Below, piece after piece: positions 28,861 through 39,057 of a stretch of DNA of 64,000 nt. This stretch comes from Lentibacillus halodurans (GTDB taxonomy: Bacteria; Bacillota; Bacilli; Bacillales; Amphibacillaceae): the NCBI RefSeq assembly GCF_900112045.1, contig NZ_FOJW01000015.1:17024-81023 (forward strand), written 5' to 3'. The notes below the pieces were generated by a model, which did not search any database, was not told the DNA's origin, and worked only from the letters and a program-made list of their open reading frames with translations. Each line of letters starts with the position of its first letter. Position 1 is the stretch's first letter. The translations under genes were made by a program, and so were the position numbers.

Positions 28861-29679
28861 ATGAAAAGAAGTGATCGTTTAGTATCGTTAACCAATTACT
28901 TTTTGGAAAACCCTAAGGAACATACATCTTTACCGTATTTCAGCGATAAATATGGTGCGGCGAAATCCTCCGTCAGTGAAGACCTGGCAATCGTGGATCG
29001 GGTGATGCAGGAGGAAGGAATCGGGCATTTACAGACACTTCCCGGAGCTTCAGGGGGGGTAAGCTTCATCCCCGGATATTCCATGGAAAATGGAAATAGG
29101 TTTATTGCTGAGCTTTGTACCACAATGGAGGATCCTGCCCGTATCCTGCCCGGTGGTTACTTATATATGAGTGATATTTTAGGTGATCCGAGAATGGTCA
29201 ACAAAATAGGTCGTGTATTAGCCTCGGCATTTTCGAATTTGGAAATTGATGTGATCATGACTGTGGCAACCAAGGGAATCCCGCTTGCTTATGCAGTGGC
29301 TTCTGTTCTGAATGTTCCAGTTGTCATCGTAAGGCGTGATCCGAGAGTAACAGAAGGATCATCGGTCAGTATTAATTATGTTTCCGGATCATCACGGAAA
29401 ATCCAGACAATGGTTCTGCCCAAACGGAGTTTACACGACAATGCCAACGTTTGTATCATCGATGACTTTATGAAAGCTGGCGGAACCATCAACGGAATGA
29501 TCAGTTTATTGAACGAATTCAATGCAAATGTACAGGCTATCGGTGTACTGGCAGAAGCAGACGATGAGGAAGATGAACGTGTGGTGGAAAATTACACATC
29601 GCTGGTGAAAATTACGAATGTGGATATGAAACAAAAAACGATTGAAGTCCATCCCGGAAATGTTGCTGATCGTTCATAA
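28861..29679 (+). CDS. purR: Purine operon repressor PurR
   Basis: 272 aa. N-terminal winged helix (1-73) that binds PurBox DNA and a phosphoribosyltransferase-type domain that senses PRPP, with CIIDDFMKAGGT as the PRPP loop (about residue 198-210). Represses pur genes when PRPP is low. AGAGGTGG precedes the ATG. The neighbour yabJ (RidA) that follows in B. subtilis is absent, and 192 non-coding bases lead to spoVG. Confidence 0.95.
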   Translation: MKRSDRLVSLTNYFLENPKEHTSLPYFSDKYGAAKSSVSEDLAIVDRVMQEEGIGHLQTLPGASGGVSFIPGYSMENGNRFIAELCTTMEDPARILPGGYLYMSDILGDPRMVNKIGRVLASAFSNLEIDVIMTVATKGIPLAYAVASVLNVPVVIVRRDPRVTEGSSVSINYVSGSSRKIQTMVLPKRSLHDNANVCIIDDFMKAGGTINGMISLLNEFNANVQAIGVLAEADDEEDERVVENYTSLVKITNVDMKQKTIEVHPGNVADRS

Positions 29680-29803
29680 GGCGACATTGTCGGGAATCCC
29701 CTCATGTCTAAGCGGGTAATCTGGTAAGAGAAATGAATACATACGTGATGGTAACCATTTTTTCTAAGAAGGCAATATTTTCTAAAATTTTTTTGTTGAA
29801 TAG

Positions 29804-29832
29804 GCAGGATTTCTCATTCTTTTGTTGAATTA
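29804..29832 (+). promoter_or_regulatory. Sigma-H promoter of spoVG
   Basis: GCAGGATTT (29804-29812), 11 bp, GTTGAATTA (29824-29832). Both halves match the sigma-H consensus RNAGGAWWW and RNNGAATWW fully. spoVG is the archetypal sigma-H gene. Confidence 0.88.
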
Positions 29833-29871
29833 TGGTAAATAAGTTCAAAAGGGAAAAGGTGGTGAAACATC

Positions 29872-30162
29872 ATGGAAGTTACCGACGTTAGATTACGCCG
29901 CGTGAACACAGAGGGGAGAATGCGAGCAATTGCCTCGATTACCATGGATGAGGAGTTTGTCGTTCATGATATTCGCGTGATCGATGGCAATAATGGGTTG
30001 TTTGTGGCTATGCCTTCCAAGCGTACCCCTGATGGTGAGTTCAGAGATATAGCTCATCCTATCAATTCTAATACCCGCGGTAAGATTCAGGATGCAGTAT
30101 TGGAAGAATACCATCGTGCCGGGGAGACAGAGGAAAAATACGAAGAGGCTGGTGCATCCTGA
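29872..30162 (+). CDS. spoVG: Septation/stage V sporulation protein SpoVG
   Basis: 96 aa nucleic-acid-binding regulator that affects septation and cortex formation. Begins [11 protein letters not shown] and contains [20 protein letters not shown], the conserved RNA/DNA-binding core. AAAGGTGGTG precedes the ATG. Downstream of the sigma-H promoter described above. Confidence 0.96.
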   Translation: MEVTDVRLRRVNTEGRMRAIASITMDEEFVVHDIRVIDGNNGLFVAMPSKRTPDGEFRDIAHPINSNTRGKIQDAVLEEYHRAGETEEKYEEAGAS

Positions 30163-30174
30163 ATAGCGATCAAC

Positions 30175-30212
30175 AAGAGGTCTAATCTGCAACAGGTTAG
30201 CCTTCTTTTTTT
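30175..30212 (+). terminator. Terminator of spoVG
   Basis: AAGAGGTCTAATCTG pairs with CAGGTTAGCCTTCTT with minor mismatches around CAA, ending in seven T residues. Confidence 0.8.
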
Positions 30213-30383
30213 GTCTTTTTTGATGACTTCCCCACCTGCATTCTGCTGATTTGCCGATTTCCATTGAACTGAACTCTAACCTTTCATACCAGGTTTTTCT
30301 TCTTCCTCCAAACATTAAATCTGTTGAAATTAACCTATTTTTAAGATATATTCATAATGGACAAATGGAATGGAGGATTCTTC

Positions 30384-31763
30384 ATGGTGAAACGTTTTGC
30401 AGTGGTTTTAGCTGCAGGAAAAGGAACTAGAATGAAGTCGAAATTATATAAAGTACTTCATCCAGTGTTAGGCCGTCCGATGGTGCAGCATGTCATCGAA
30501 CAATTAAAACCGGTGAAACTTGATGAAATGGTTACGATCGTAGGTCATGGTGCCGAAAAGGTTGCTGAATATATTGGTGATGACAGTCAAATGGTTTTAC
30601 AGGAAGAACAATTAGGCACAGGTCATGCTGTATTGCAGGCGGAAGATCTTCTGACAAATCAGAACGGTACAACGATTGTGGTTTGCGGCGATACGCCATT
30701 AATTACAAGTGATACATATCGGGCACTTTTCGACTATCACGAACAAGAAGGGGCCAAAGCAACCATTTTAACTGCAAAAGCCCCGAATCCATCAGGATAT
30801 GGCAGAGTTATTCGTGATGAACAAAATGAAGTGAAGCGGATTGTTGAGCAGAAGGATGCTAATGACAGCGAACTGTTAGTTGATGAAATCAATACGGGGA
30901 CATACTGCTTTGATAACAAAGCACTTTTCGATGCGTTACAATATGTTTCAAATGATAATGCCCAAGGTGAATACTATTTGCCGGATGTAATTGAAATTCT
31001 TCAAAATCGTGCCGAAAAAATCTGTGCGTTTCAGACATCTGACTTTGAGGAAACATTAGGTATCAACGATCGGGCAGCATTGGCTCATGCCGAAAAGACG
31101 CTGAAAAGACGCATTAATGATAAGCATATGCGAAACGGCGTAACACTGATAGATCCGGACAATACTTATATCGGTCCGGATGTGGTTATTGAACCGGATG
31201 TGTTGATTCACCCGGGCTCCATCCTAAAAGGCGAGACGACCATTCGTACAGATGCTGAAATAGGACCGCATACGGAGATTGATAATTGTTTTGTCGGGAA
31301 GGCAAGTGTTATCAGACAGAGTGTTGCCAAGAACAGTCATGTAGGTGAGCGGGTACAGGCAGGTCCGTACGCCCATATACGGCCGGAAGCATCGATTGGC
31401 AATGAAGCGAAAATCGGTAATTTTGTTGAAGTGAAAAAGTCCTCGATAGGTGATAAAAGCAAAGTATCCCACTTAAGCTACATTGGGGATGCCGAGGTGG
31501 GCAGCAATGTGAATATCGGCTGCGGGACGATTACCGTTAATTATGATGGGAAGAATAAGTATCTGACAACGATTGAAGACGATGCGTTTATTGGCTGCAA
31601 TTCCAATTTAGTCGCACCGGTAACCGTTGGGGAAGGCTCCTATATTGCTGCAGGCTCTACTATCACGAAAAATGTACCTGAAGATTCATTATCCATCGCC
31701 CGTGCAAGACAAGCGAATAAAGAAGGATATGCATCAAGAATCAGAAATCAAAAAAAGGACTAA
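30384..31763 (+). CDS. glmU: Bifunctional UDP-N-acetylglucosamine pyrophosphorylase/glucosamine-1-phosphate N-acetyltransferase
   Basis: 459 aa. Makes UDP-GlcNAc for peptidoglycan and teichoic acids. The N-terminal uridylyltransferase has [13 protein letters not shown], and GYGRVIRD sits mid-domain. From about residue 250 a left-handed beta-helix of hexapeptide repeats carries the acetyltransferase, with [11 protein letters not shown] and [11 protein letters not shown]. The ATG at 30384 follows TGGAGGATTC. 15 bp before prs. Confidence 0.97.
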   Translation: MVKRFAVVLAAGKGTRMKSKLYKVLHPVLGRPMVQHVIEQLKPVKLDEMVTIVGHGAEKVAEYIGDDSQMVLQEEQLGTGHAVLQAEDLLTNQNGTTIVVCGDTPLITSDTYRALFDYHEQEGAKATILTAKAPNPSGYGRVIRDEQNEVKRIVEQKDANDSELLVDEINTGTYCFDNKALFDALQYVSNDNAQGEYYLPDVIEILQNRAEKICAFQTSDFEETLGINDRAALAHAEKTLKRRINDKHMRNGVTLIDPDNTYIGPDVVIEPDVLIHPGSILKGETTIRTDAEIGPHTEIDNCFVGKASVIRQSVAKNSHVGERVQAGPYAHIRPEASIGNEAKIGNFVEVKKSSIGDKSKVSHLSYIGDAEVGSNVNIGCGTITVNYDGKNKYLTTIEDDAFIGCNSNLVAPVTVGEGSYIAAGSTITKNVPEDSLSIARARQANKEGYASRIRNQKKD

Positions 31764-31778
31764 CGGAGGGTTTATTTC

Positions 31779-32732
31779 ATGGCATCTGACTACAAGGATC
31801 CATTGTTGAAGGTATTCTCGTTAAATTCGAATCGGAAATTGGCTGAAGACATTGCAAACCACATTGGAACCACACTGGGAAAATGTACGGTTTCCGCTTT
31901 TAGTGACGGTGAGATTCAGATCAGTATTGATGAAAGTGTACGCGGCTGTGATATCTATGTCGTTCAATCCACTTCCTCACCGGTCAATAAACACATGATG
32001 GAACTTCTCATTATGATTGATGCTCTGAAACGTGCCTCAGCAAGGTCCATCAATATTGTGATGCCATACTACGGATATGCCCGGCAAGACCGTAAAGCGC
32101 GTTCAAGGGAACCGATCACATCTAAACTAGTAGCCGACCTCTTGGAAACAGCTGGTGCTGACCGAGTTATTACACTTGATTTGCATGCTCCGCAAATCCA
32201 GGGCTTCTTTAATGTGCCAATCGATCACTTGCAAGGTGTGCCCATTTTAGCGAATTATTTTGAAGAGAAGAATTTTGATGATATCATTGTTGTTTCTCCC
32301 GATCACGGTGGTGTGACGCGCGCAAGGAAAATGGCAGATTATCTAAAGGCCCCAATTGGAATTATTGATAAACGCCGTCCGCGACCGAACGTTTCAGAAG
32401 TTATGAATATCGTTGGAAATATTGAAGGGAAGACAGCGATTCTTATTGATGATATTATCGACACAGCAGGTACGATTACACTGGCAGCTAACGCATTGGT
32501 AGAAAATGGTGCCAAGGAAGTTTATGCATGCTGTACACACCCTGTTTTATCAGGACCAGCGCTCCAGCGAATAAACGATTCAAAAATTAAGGAATTGGTT
32601 GTTACCAATTCGATTCCTCTTTCTGAAGAGAAAAGGGGACATAAGGTCACAGAGTTATCGGTGGCACCGCTGATTGGCGAGGCAATCACACGTGTCCATG
32701 AACTGAAATCGGTCAGCCTCTTGTTTGACTGA
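31779..32732 (+). CDS. prs: Ribose-phosphate pyrophosphokinase
   Basis: 317 aa. Makes PRPP for purine, pyrimidine, histidine and tryptophan synthesis. Contains [15 protein letters not shown], the flexible ATP loop [14 protein letters not shown], and the PRPP loop [20 protein letters not shown] lies before the ATG. Co-transcribed with glmU as in other Bacilli. Confidence 0.97.
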   Translation: MASDYKDPLLKVFSLNSNRKLAEDIANHIGTTLGKCTVSAFSDGEIQISIDESVRGCDIYVVQSTSSPVNKHMMELLIMIDALKRASARSINIVMPYYGYARQDRKARSREPITSKLVADLLETAGADRVITLDLHAPQIQGFFNVPIDHLQGVPILANYFEEKNFDDIIVVSPDHGGVTRARKMADYLKAPIGIIDKRRPRPNVSEVMNIVGNIEGKTAILIDDIIDTAGTITLAANALVENGAKEVYACCTHPVLSGPALQRINDSKIKELVVTNSIPLSEEKRGHKVTELSVAPLIGEAITRVHELKSVSLLFD

Positions 32733-32867
32733 AAAGGGCACGTATACGTTCGGTTCTGTATTTTGTGTTAAGGAATAAAGTATGTTTTAATAGAAATGTT
32801 ACTGTAAAAAAGCATTTATGATAATAAACCTCATAGCAGAGTTTTTAAATAATGGAGGATGATAAGG

Positions 32868-33503
32868 ATGGCTGTAACATTAAAGGCTGCAAAAAGGGAA
32901 GACCTTACAAAATCTGCAACAAAACAGATCAGGGAAAATGGAGATGTCCCATCGGTTGTTTATGGGAAGGATAAAGAATCCAAGGCTATCTCCGTCAATA
33001 GTATTGAATTGGTAAAAACCGTACGCGATGAAGGCAGAAATGCTATCATCTCACTTGATATTGAGCATGAGAAGCCTGTTGATGTGATGCTTCATGAATA
33101 CCAGATGGATCCGCTGAAAGATGAACTGATCCATGCTGATTTCTACATTGTCAACATGGCTGAGGACATGGATGTGTCGGTATCTCTTAACTTGGAAGGA
33201 GAGCCTGTCGGTGTTAAGGATGGCGGTGTATTGCAGCAGCCATTATACGAATTGCAGGTTCGGGCAAAACCGGCTGATATCCCAGAGGTGATTACTGTTG
33301 ATGTTGCACAATTGGGCATTGGAGATACCATAACGGTTGGTGATTTGCCTAAAGCAGACAGCTACGAAATTCTTGAAGAAGAAGATACGACAATCGCGAC
33401 AGTTGTTCCACCAGATACAATGGATGACATTGAAGAAGCACCGGATGAAAATGCTGAACCTGAATTGGTGGATTCTTCAGATGATGAAGAGAAAAGCGAA
33501 TAG
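32868..33503 (+). CDS. rplY: 50S ribosomal protein L25/general stress protein Ctc
   Basis: 211 aa. N-terminal L25 domain (1-95) binds 5S rRNA, and a C-terminal CTC/TL5 domain follows (95-180) with an acidic tail rich in D and E. TGGAGGATG precedes the ATG at 32868. B. subtilis ctc is sigma-B induced; I see no clear GTTTAA/GGGTAT pair in the 135-bp gap after prs, so that control is unproven here. Confidence 0.94.
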   Translation: MAVTLKAAKREDLTKSATKQIRENGDVPSVVYGKDKESKAISVNSIELVKTVRDEGRNAIISLDIEHEKPVDVMLHEYQMDPLKDELIHADFYIVNMAEDMDVSVSLNLEGEPVGVKDGGVLQQPLYELQVRAKPADIPEVITVDVAQLGIGDTITVGDLPKADSYEILEEEDTTIATVVPPDTMDDIEEAPDENAEPELVDSSDDEEKSE

Positions 33504-33522
33504 AAAGACAAGCATCTAAATA

Positions 33523-33557
33523 AAAACCCTCCTAGTCACAAATATTAGGAGGGTTTT
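33523..33557 (+). terminator. Terminator of glmU-prs-rplY
   Basis: A perfect 12-bp stem, AAAACCCTCCTA with TAGGAGGGTTTT, around an 11-nt loop. Confidence 0.88.
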
Positions 33558-33635
33558 GGTTCATTGTAAGGTTGTATTAAAACGCGTAAAACGCAGTACA
33601 ACTATTATCAAAAATACCATAAAGGAAGTAGTCAA

Positions 33636-34196
33636 ATGAAGTGTGTCGTTGGCCTGGGCAATCCAGGGAGAAAATATAGCAAGACCCGTCATAATATCGG
33701 TTTTATGGTTATTGATGAACTAGCCGGTCGTCACCGCTGGAAATTAAAAAAGGATAAATTCAAAGGTCGGTCAACTGTTGAAACAAGTGATGGTGAAAAG
33801 GTAATCCTTTTGAAGCCACAGACATTCATGAACCTTTCCGGTGAATCGGTTCGCCCGGTAATGGACTTTTATCAGATTGCTCCTGAAAATGTACTTGTCA
33901 TTTATGATGACCTCGATCTGCCGGCAGGAAAAATACGTTTACGGCAAAAGGGAGGTCATGGCGGGCATAATGGCATCCGTTCAATCATTGATCATTTGGG
34001 CACAAAAGAATTTAAACGATTGCGAATCGGTATAGGAAGACCGGCTGCTGCCATACCTGTTGTCGATTATGTGTTACAGTCATTTTCCAGCGAACAGCAG
34101 GATGACGTCGAGTCTGGTATCAAAAAAAGTGCTGACGCATGTGAAACGTGGCTGCAAAAGCCGTTTGCTGAAGTCATGAATGAATTTAACAGTTAA
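33636..34196 (+). CDS. pth: Peptidyl-tRNA hydrolase (SpoVC)
   Basis: 186 aa. Recycles peptidyl-tRNA dropped from ribosomes. [10 protein letters not shown], catalytic His in [18 protein letters not shown], and YDDLDLP with the catalytic Asp are all in place. GGAAGTAG precedes the ATG. Confidence 0.96.
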   Translation: MKCVVGLGNPGRKYSKTRHNIGFMVIDELAGRHRWKLKKDKFKGRSTVETSDGEKVILLKPQTFMNLSGESVRPVMDFYQIAPENVLVIYDDLDLPAGKIRLRQKGGHGGHNGIRSIIDHLGTKEFKRLRIGIGRPAAAIPVVDYVLQSFSSEQQDDVESGIKKSADACETWLQKPFAEVMNEFNS

Positions 34197-34207
34197 GGCT
34201 GCATATA

Positions 34208-34236
34208 GTATAAAATCAGGCTTTTCGGATAAACTT
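34208..34236 (+). promoter_or_regulatory. Candidate sigma-F promoter of fin
   Basis: GTATA (34208-34212), 14 bp, GGATAAACTT (34227-34236), nine of ten positions of GGNRANAMTW. The spacer is one base short. fin is transcribed by sigma-F and sigma-G in B. subtilis. Confidence 0.45.
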
Positions 34237-34270
34237 TAGGATACCCGATGTTTATTCGAGGAGGAGTTTT

Positions 34271-34501
34271 ATGCCAATTGTCTATAAATGCAGACATTGC
34301 GGACAGGAGATTGGTAAGCTGGATCAGCAAATGGTTGATACGTCAATGCTTGGATGGGATCAATTATCATCTGAGGATAAACGTGATATGATTAGCTATG
34401 AACCGAATGGTGATATACAGATCAAATCCATATGTGAAAGCTGTGAAGCATCACTTGGCAGCCATCCACATTACCATGAATTGGACTACTTTATACAATA
34501 A
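34271..34501 (+). CDS. fin: Anti-sigma-F factor Fin
   Basis: 76 aa with a zinc-binding pair CRHC (7-10) and CESC near the C-terminus. In B. subtilis Fin binds RNA polymerase-associated sigma-F and helps the forespore switch to sigma-G. GAGGAGGAG precedes the ATG. Position between pth and mfd is conserved (formerly yabK). Confidence 0.93.
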   Translation: MPIVYKCRHCGQEIGKLDQQMVDTSMLGWDQLSSEDKRDMISYEPNGDIQIKSICESCEASLGSHPHYHELDYFIQ

Positions 34502-34588
34502 CGTAATATATTAAGTAAAAAAGCTTTGGTTATCCTAACCGACGAAATGATAATCAAGGCATTTTTGCACGTAAACAGGTGGGAAAAA

Positions 34589-37500
34589 ATGAACGGAATT
34601 CACGATTTTTTACGATCGAAAGAAGATATAGATTCAGTTATAAATGGTGTTTCCGGTGGAATGAATGAACAGCTGATAGCAGGGCTGTCGGGATCCGCCA
34701 GAAGTCTTTTTGTATCGATTATAAATGAATCACTGGAAAGACCTGTTTTGCTTGTGACACACCATCTGACACAAGCACAGCAGCTGTATGATGACTTAGC
34801 CGCATTTACAGGAGAAGAACATGTCTACTTATATCCTGTAAATGAGCTGATCGCATCGGAAATTGCCATTGCCAGTCCAGAACTGAGAGGTCAGCGGATT
34901 GAGGCTTTAACGGAATGGTCACAAAAGAAATCCGGTATATTAATTGCGCCTGCAGCGGCATTAAAACGGATGCTGCCTCCAACAGATTACTGGCGAAAAT
35001 ACCAGTTGATTTTTCAAATCGGTGAAAAAATTGATCTGGATACATACCTATCATTTTTGATAGATATGGGTTATGAACGCGTTTCAATGGTTACGGCACC
35101 AGGTGAATTCAGCCGCCGCGGCGGCATTATTGATATTTATCCGGTTACCGAAACACATCCGGTACGTATCGAATTATTTGATGATGAAATAGATTCTATA
35201 CGGTTTTTTGATGCAGACAGTCAGCGTTCATTGGATAAACAGTCTGTCATGACGATTGGTCCTGCCACTGAAATGCTGCTGACTGAAGAAGATAGGCTGA
35301 CGGCAGCTCAACGGCTGGAAAAAGCTTTAGCTGAATCGTTGCAAAAGGTAAATTCCCAGGAAGAAAAAGAAACATTGGCTGAAGCTATTGAGCATGATAT
35401 TGAACGTCTGAAAAATTTAGAGCACTTTCAGGAAATGTATAAATATATCGGCTTCCTCTATAGCAATCCCGCTAGTTTACTAGACTATTTGCCGTCTGAC
35501 GGCTTAATTATTCTTGATGAAGTGAGCAGGATTCAGGAAACAGCAACCAGTCTTGATGCAGAAGAGGCTGAATGGTACAGCAGTCTGCTGGAAGCGAATA
35601 AAATGGTGCGGAACAGTCATTTTTCATTTGACTGGAATACAGTGTGGGAGAATATCTCCCATCAACGTATCTATATGTCCGTGTTCTTGCGGCATATTCC
35701 CAATACCCATCCGCAAAATATCGTAAATTTATCCACAAGAACGATGCAGGAATTTCACGGGCAGATGCATCTGTTCAAAAATGAATTAAAACGTTGGGAG
35801 AAAGGTGATTTTTCGGTCGTAGTTCTGGCACCGAATGAAAAACGGGCTGAAAAGATTCACTCCATCTTCATGGATTACGAGATAGAAGCGGATGTTGCGC
35901 ATGAGCTGACGCTGCCCGTAAGACGACCAACCATAACGGTGGGCAATATTAGCAATGGTATTGAATTCCCTATGCATAAGCTCGTATTGATCACCGAAAA
36001 TGAATTGTTTAAAAAGAAAACAAAACGCCCGCGAAAAAAACAGAAAATTTCCAATGCAGAACGGATCAAAAATTATCAGGAATTAAAAGTTGGCGATTAC
36101 GTTGTTCATGCGCATCATGGAATTGGTAAATATTTGGGGATTGAAACACTGGAAATGAATGATTTGCATAAGGATTTTATGCTGATCAAATATTCCGGTG
36201 ATGATAAATTGTATGTCCCCATTGACCAGATCGAACTTGTCCAGAAATTTGTTGCTTCTGAAGGCAAAGAGCCCAAGATGCACAAATTGGGCGGCAGTGA
36301 ATGGGCCAAAACTAAACGGAAAGTACAATCCAATGTAGAGGACATTGCGGATGATCTGATTAAATTGTACGCTGAGCGTGAAGCCAGAAAAGGGTATGCA
36401 TTCAGTGAAGAAACGGAAATGCAGCGTGAATTCGAGGCAGCTTTTCAGTATGAAGAAACCGAGGATCAGCTGCGTTGTATTGCTGAAATCAAAGCAGATA
36501 TGGAAAGGGAACGCCCGATGGATCGACTGCTTTGCGGGGATGTTGGGTATGGGAAGACAGAAGTAGCCATCCGTGCTGCTTTTAAAGCAGTGGCAGACGG
36601 AAAACAAGTCGCCATACTGGTACCGACTACTATTCTGGCACAGCAGCACTTTGAAACGATCCGGGAAAGGTTTCAGGATCAAGCTGTTACGATAAGTATG
36701 CTGAGCAGGTTCCGAACGAGAAACCAGCAAAAAGAAACGATTGAAGGCATTCGAAAAGGACAGGTTGACATTGTGATCGGGACCCATCGTTTATTATCAA
36801 AAGATGTAACTTACCGTGATTTGGGGCTCTTGGTCGTGGATGAAGAGCAGCGGTTTGGTGTCAAACATAAGGAAAAAATTAAACAGCTGAAGACAAATGT
36901 TGATGTTCTCACATTGACGGCAACACCAATCCCAAGAACATTGCATATGTCGATGCTGGGAGTCCGTGATTTATCGGTGATTGAAACGCCGCCGGAAAAT
37001 CGCTTTCCAATCCAGACCTATGTGATGGAATACAATCCTATTTTTGTACGCGAGGCCATTGAACGTGAAATGTCACGTGGAGGCCAAGTGTTTTTCCTCC
37101 ATAACCAGGTGGAAAATATTGATAAAATGGCACGTGATCTTGGTATGCTCGTTGATGACGTCCGAATAGCTGTCGCCCATGGTCAGATGAATGAGACGGA
37201 ACTGGAAAATATCATTTTTGCCTTTTTGGAAGGTGAGTATGATGTTCTGGTCAGCACGACCATTATTGAAACAGGTGTTGATATTCCGAATGTCAATACA
37301 TTAATCGTCAATCAGGCAGACCGGATGGGGCTCAGTCAGCTTTACCAGTTAAGAGGAAGGGTTGGACGGTCCAATCGGGTTGCTTACGCCTATTTCACCT
37401 ATCATCAGGATAAAGTGCTGAGCGAAGTTGCGGAAAAAAGACTCGAAGCGATTAAAGAGTTTACTGAACTCGGATCCGGATTTAAGATTGCCATGCGTGA

Positions 37501-38113
37501 CTTGTCCATCAGGGGTGCCGGAAATCTGCTCGGTGCTCAGCAGCATGGCTTTATTGATTCAGTCGGGTTTGATATGTATTCACAAATGCTTAAAGATGCC
37601 ATCGATGCACGTAAATCAGGTAAACAACTGGATGAAATCGAAACATTTGAACCAGAACTATCGCTGGCAATTGACGCCTATATCCCGGAATCTTACATTA
37701 AAGACGAAAAACAAAAAATTGATATGTATAAACAGTTCCAGTCGATTTCCTCGTCTGATGATATCGGGGAGCTTAAAGATGAATTAATTGACCGTTTTGG
37801 TGACTACCCTGCAGAAGTGGCGAACTTGTTCATTGTCTCTTCTATGAAACGGCAGGCACAGCAGCAGCAAGTGGAATCCATCAGCGAAAAGCCGGGTAAA
37901 ATCGAAATACTTGTGACCGAGAATCGCAGCCAGGAAGTCGATGGATCCAAATTATTTGACCTGGCCAACCAGTTCGGGCGGGAAATACAGCTTGGAACAG
38001 AAGGCAATAAATTAAAGGTACTGTTTAAATGGACGCGTGATACCAAGCATCAGCGATATGAAATACTCGAAAACTTTATCAGCCAGTTAGCTGACGTCAA
38101 CCGGGATAACTGA
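34589..38113 (+). CDS. mfd: Transcription-repair coupling factor
   Basis: 1174 aa DNA translocase that removes stalled RNA polymerase and recruits UvrA. UvrB-like module in the first 350 residues (FSRRGGIIDIYPV), RNA polymerase-interaction domain (GDYVVHAHHGIGKYLG), helicase lobes with Walker A GDVGYGKTEVA and the DEEQ box (VVDEEQRFG), and TRG motif followed by the D7 domain. The ATG at 34589 follows AGGTGGG and matches the usual start and length; the longer frame to 34526 is unlikely. Confidence 0.97.
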   Translation: MNGIHDFLRSKEDIDSVINGVSGGMNEQLIAGLSGSARSLFVSIINESLERPVLLVTHHLTQAQQLYDDLAAFTGEEHVYLYPVNELIASEIAIASPELRGQRIEALTEWSQKKSGILIAPAAALKRMLPPTDYWRKYQLIFQIGEKIDLDTYLSFLIDMGYERVSMVTAPGEFSRRGGIIDIYPVTETHPVRIELFDDEIDSIRFFDADSQRSLDKQSVMTIGPATEMLLTEEDRLTAAQRLEKALAESLQKVNSQEEKETLAEAIEHDIERLKNLEHFQEMYKYIGFLYSNPASLLDYLPSDGLIILDEVSRIQETATSLDAEEAEWYSSLLEANKMVRNSHFSFDWNTVWENISHQRIYMSVFLRHIPNTHPQNIVNLSTRTMQEFHGQMHLFKNELKRWEKGDFSVVVLAPNEKRAEKIHSIFMDYEIEADVAHELTLPVRRPTITVGNISNGIEFPMHKLVLITENELFKKKTKRPRKKQKISNAERIKNYQELKVGDYVVHAHHGIGKYLGIETLEMNDLHKDFMLIKYSGDDKLYVPIDQIELVQKFVASEGKEPKMHKLGGSEWAKTKRKVQSNVEDIADDLIKLYAEREARKGYAFSEETEMQREFEAAFQYEETEDQLRCIAEIKADMERERPMDRLLCGDVGYGKTEVAIRAAFKAVADGKQVAILVPTTILAQQHFETIRERFQDQAVTISMLSRFRTRNQQKETIEGIRKGQVDIVIGTHRLLSKDVTYRDLGLLVVDEEQRFGVKHKEKIKQLKTNVDVLTLTATPIPRTLHMSMLGVRDLSVIETPPENRFPIQTYVMEYNPIFVREAIEREMSRGGQVFFLHNQVENIDKMARDLGMLVDDVRIAVAHGQMNETELENIIFAFLEGEYDVLVSTTIIETGVDIPNVNTLIVNQADRMGLSQLYQLRGRVGRSNRVAYAYFTYHQDKVLSEVAEKRLEAIKEFTELGSGFKIAMRDLSIRGAGNLLGAQQHGFIDSVGFDMYSQMLKDAIDARKSGKQLDEIETFEPELSLAIDAYIPESYIKDEKQKIDMYKQFQSISSSDDIGELKDELIDRFGDYPAEVANLFIVSSMKRQAQQQQVESISEKPGKIEILVTENRSQEVDGSKLFDLANQFGREIQLGTEGNKLKVLFKWTRDTKHQRYEILENFISQLADVNRDN

Positions 38114-38133
38114 TCTTTATGATTGCAAGGATC

Positions 38134-38216
38134 GTGAAATCGGCTATTTGCCAATTTCACTCCCCAACCCGGCTTCTAACCTGTGGCTTCTGCAAAAACG
38201 AAAGGCTTGCCGAGTT
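38134..38216 (+). repeat. Family C repeat, copy 3 (after mfd)
   Basis: GTGAAATCGGC pairs with GCCAATTTCAC with one mismatch (38134-38160). Downstream it has CGGCTTCTAAC, GGCTTCTGCAAAAACGAAAG and GAGTTTTTT, the same tail as the copies before tatD and yabM. It might also terminate mfd. Confidence 0.55.
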
Positions 38217-38226
38217 TTTTCAATCA

Positions 38227-38256
38227 TGTATAGTTCTTTCAGGATGATTCATACTA
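38227..38256 (+). promoter_or_regulatory. Sigma-G promoter of spoVT
   Basis: TGTATA (38227-38232), 17 bp, CATACTA (38250-38256). The -10 is a perfect sigma-G consensus. spoVT is a sigma-G gene in B. subtilis. Confidence 0.82.
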
Positions 38257-38347
38257 AACTCACAACTGGTGTTTTTTTCTCATGGAGGAAACCACTGAAA
38301 ATACATACACCAGATACAATCATCTCAGAAAGTGAGGCTCCATACAG

Positions 38348-38884
38348 ATGAAGGCAACAGGAATTGTACGTCGCATTGATGATTTAGGAAGGGTCGTTAT
38401 CCCGAAAGAAATCAGACGAACGTTACGTATTCGTGAAGGTGATCCATTAGAAATATTTGTTGACCGGGAAGGCGAAGTGATCTTAAAAAAATATTCTCCA
38501 ATAAATGAGCTGAGCTCTTTTGCTAAAGAGTACGCGGAAGCATTGTTTGATTCGCTCAACTACCCGGTTTTCATTTGTGACCGCGATGAGATTATTGCTG
38601 TGGCTGGCGAGTCCAAAAAAGATTATTTAAATAAAAGTATCGGTTCACAGCCGGAAAAGACGATGGAAGACCGTACCATGACTTATGAAACGGAAACATC
38701 GACAGTTGAGCTGGTCAAGGGGCAGGAGGAGCAGCTTGATTCTTATTGCATCAGTCCGATTATTGCCAACGGTGACCCGATTGGTTGTGTCATGCTGTTT
38801 TCCAAAGAAGGCGATAAACTGAGCAATGTGGAACAAAAAGCAATCCAGACTGCTTCAGGCTTTTTGGCTAAGCAAATGGAATGA
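38348..38884 (+). CDS. spoVT: Stage V sporulation protein T, forespore transcription regulator
   Basis: 178 aa. N-terminal SpoVT-AbrB DNA-binding domain (MKATGIVRRIDDLGRVVIP) and C-terminal GAF-like domain (about 55-178) for an unknown ligand. Modulates sigma-G genes late in the forespore. Weak GTGAGGCTCC site before the ATG. Confidence 0.96.
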   Translation: MKATGIVRRIDDLGRVVIPKEIRRTLRIREGDPLEIFVDREGEVILKKYSPINELSSFAKEYAEALFDSLNYPVFICDRDEIIAVAGESKKDYLNKSIGSQPEKTMEDRTMTYETETSTVELVKGQEEQLDSYCISPIIANGDPIGCVMLFSKEGDKLSNVEQKAIQTASGFLAKQME

Positions 38885-38930
38885 TCAATCTGCAAGGTCT
38901 TCTTATGATTAAAACCGCAGCTTTGGAAAA

Positions 38931-38972
38931 AATCGGCATTCGCACCATTAAATAGGCTATTCGCCGATTTCC
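38931..38972 (+). repeat. Family C repeat, copy 4 (after spoVT)
   Basis: AATCGGC (38931-38937) and GCCGATT (38963-38969) pair with a longer loop than other copies; a GGCTATTC-containing inner segment is shared. It may serve as the spoVT terminator. Confidence 0.45.
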
Positions 38973-39057
38973 GTTATCTGATTCGTAACTGCTGAAAAGA
39001 CAAGGCGACAGCCATAAAATCGGCCCGGCCATGATTGGTACTTTCTGATATTCAAGC

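Noticed and set aside
32733..32867. Sigma-B promoter for rplY (ctc)
   Set aside because: No GTTTAA/GGGTAT-like pair with 12-15 bp spacing was found between prs and rplY.
36083..36787. A 234-codon minus-strand open frame inside mfd
   Set aside because: Complete overlap with the helicase core of mfd, no ribosome binding site and no recognisable motif. It is a shadow of the codon pattern.
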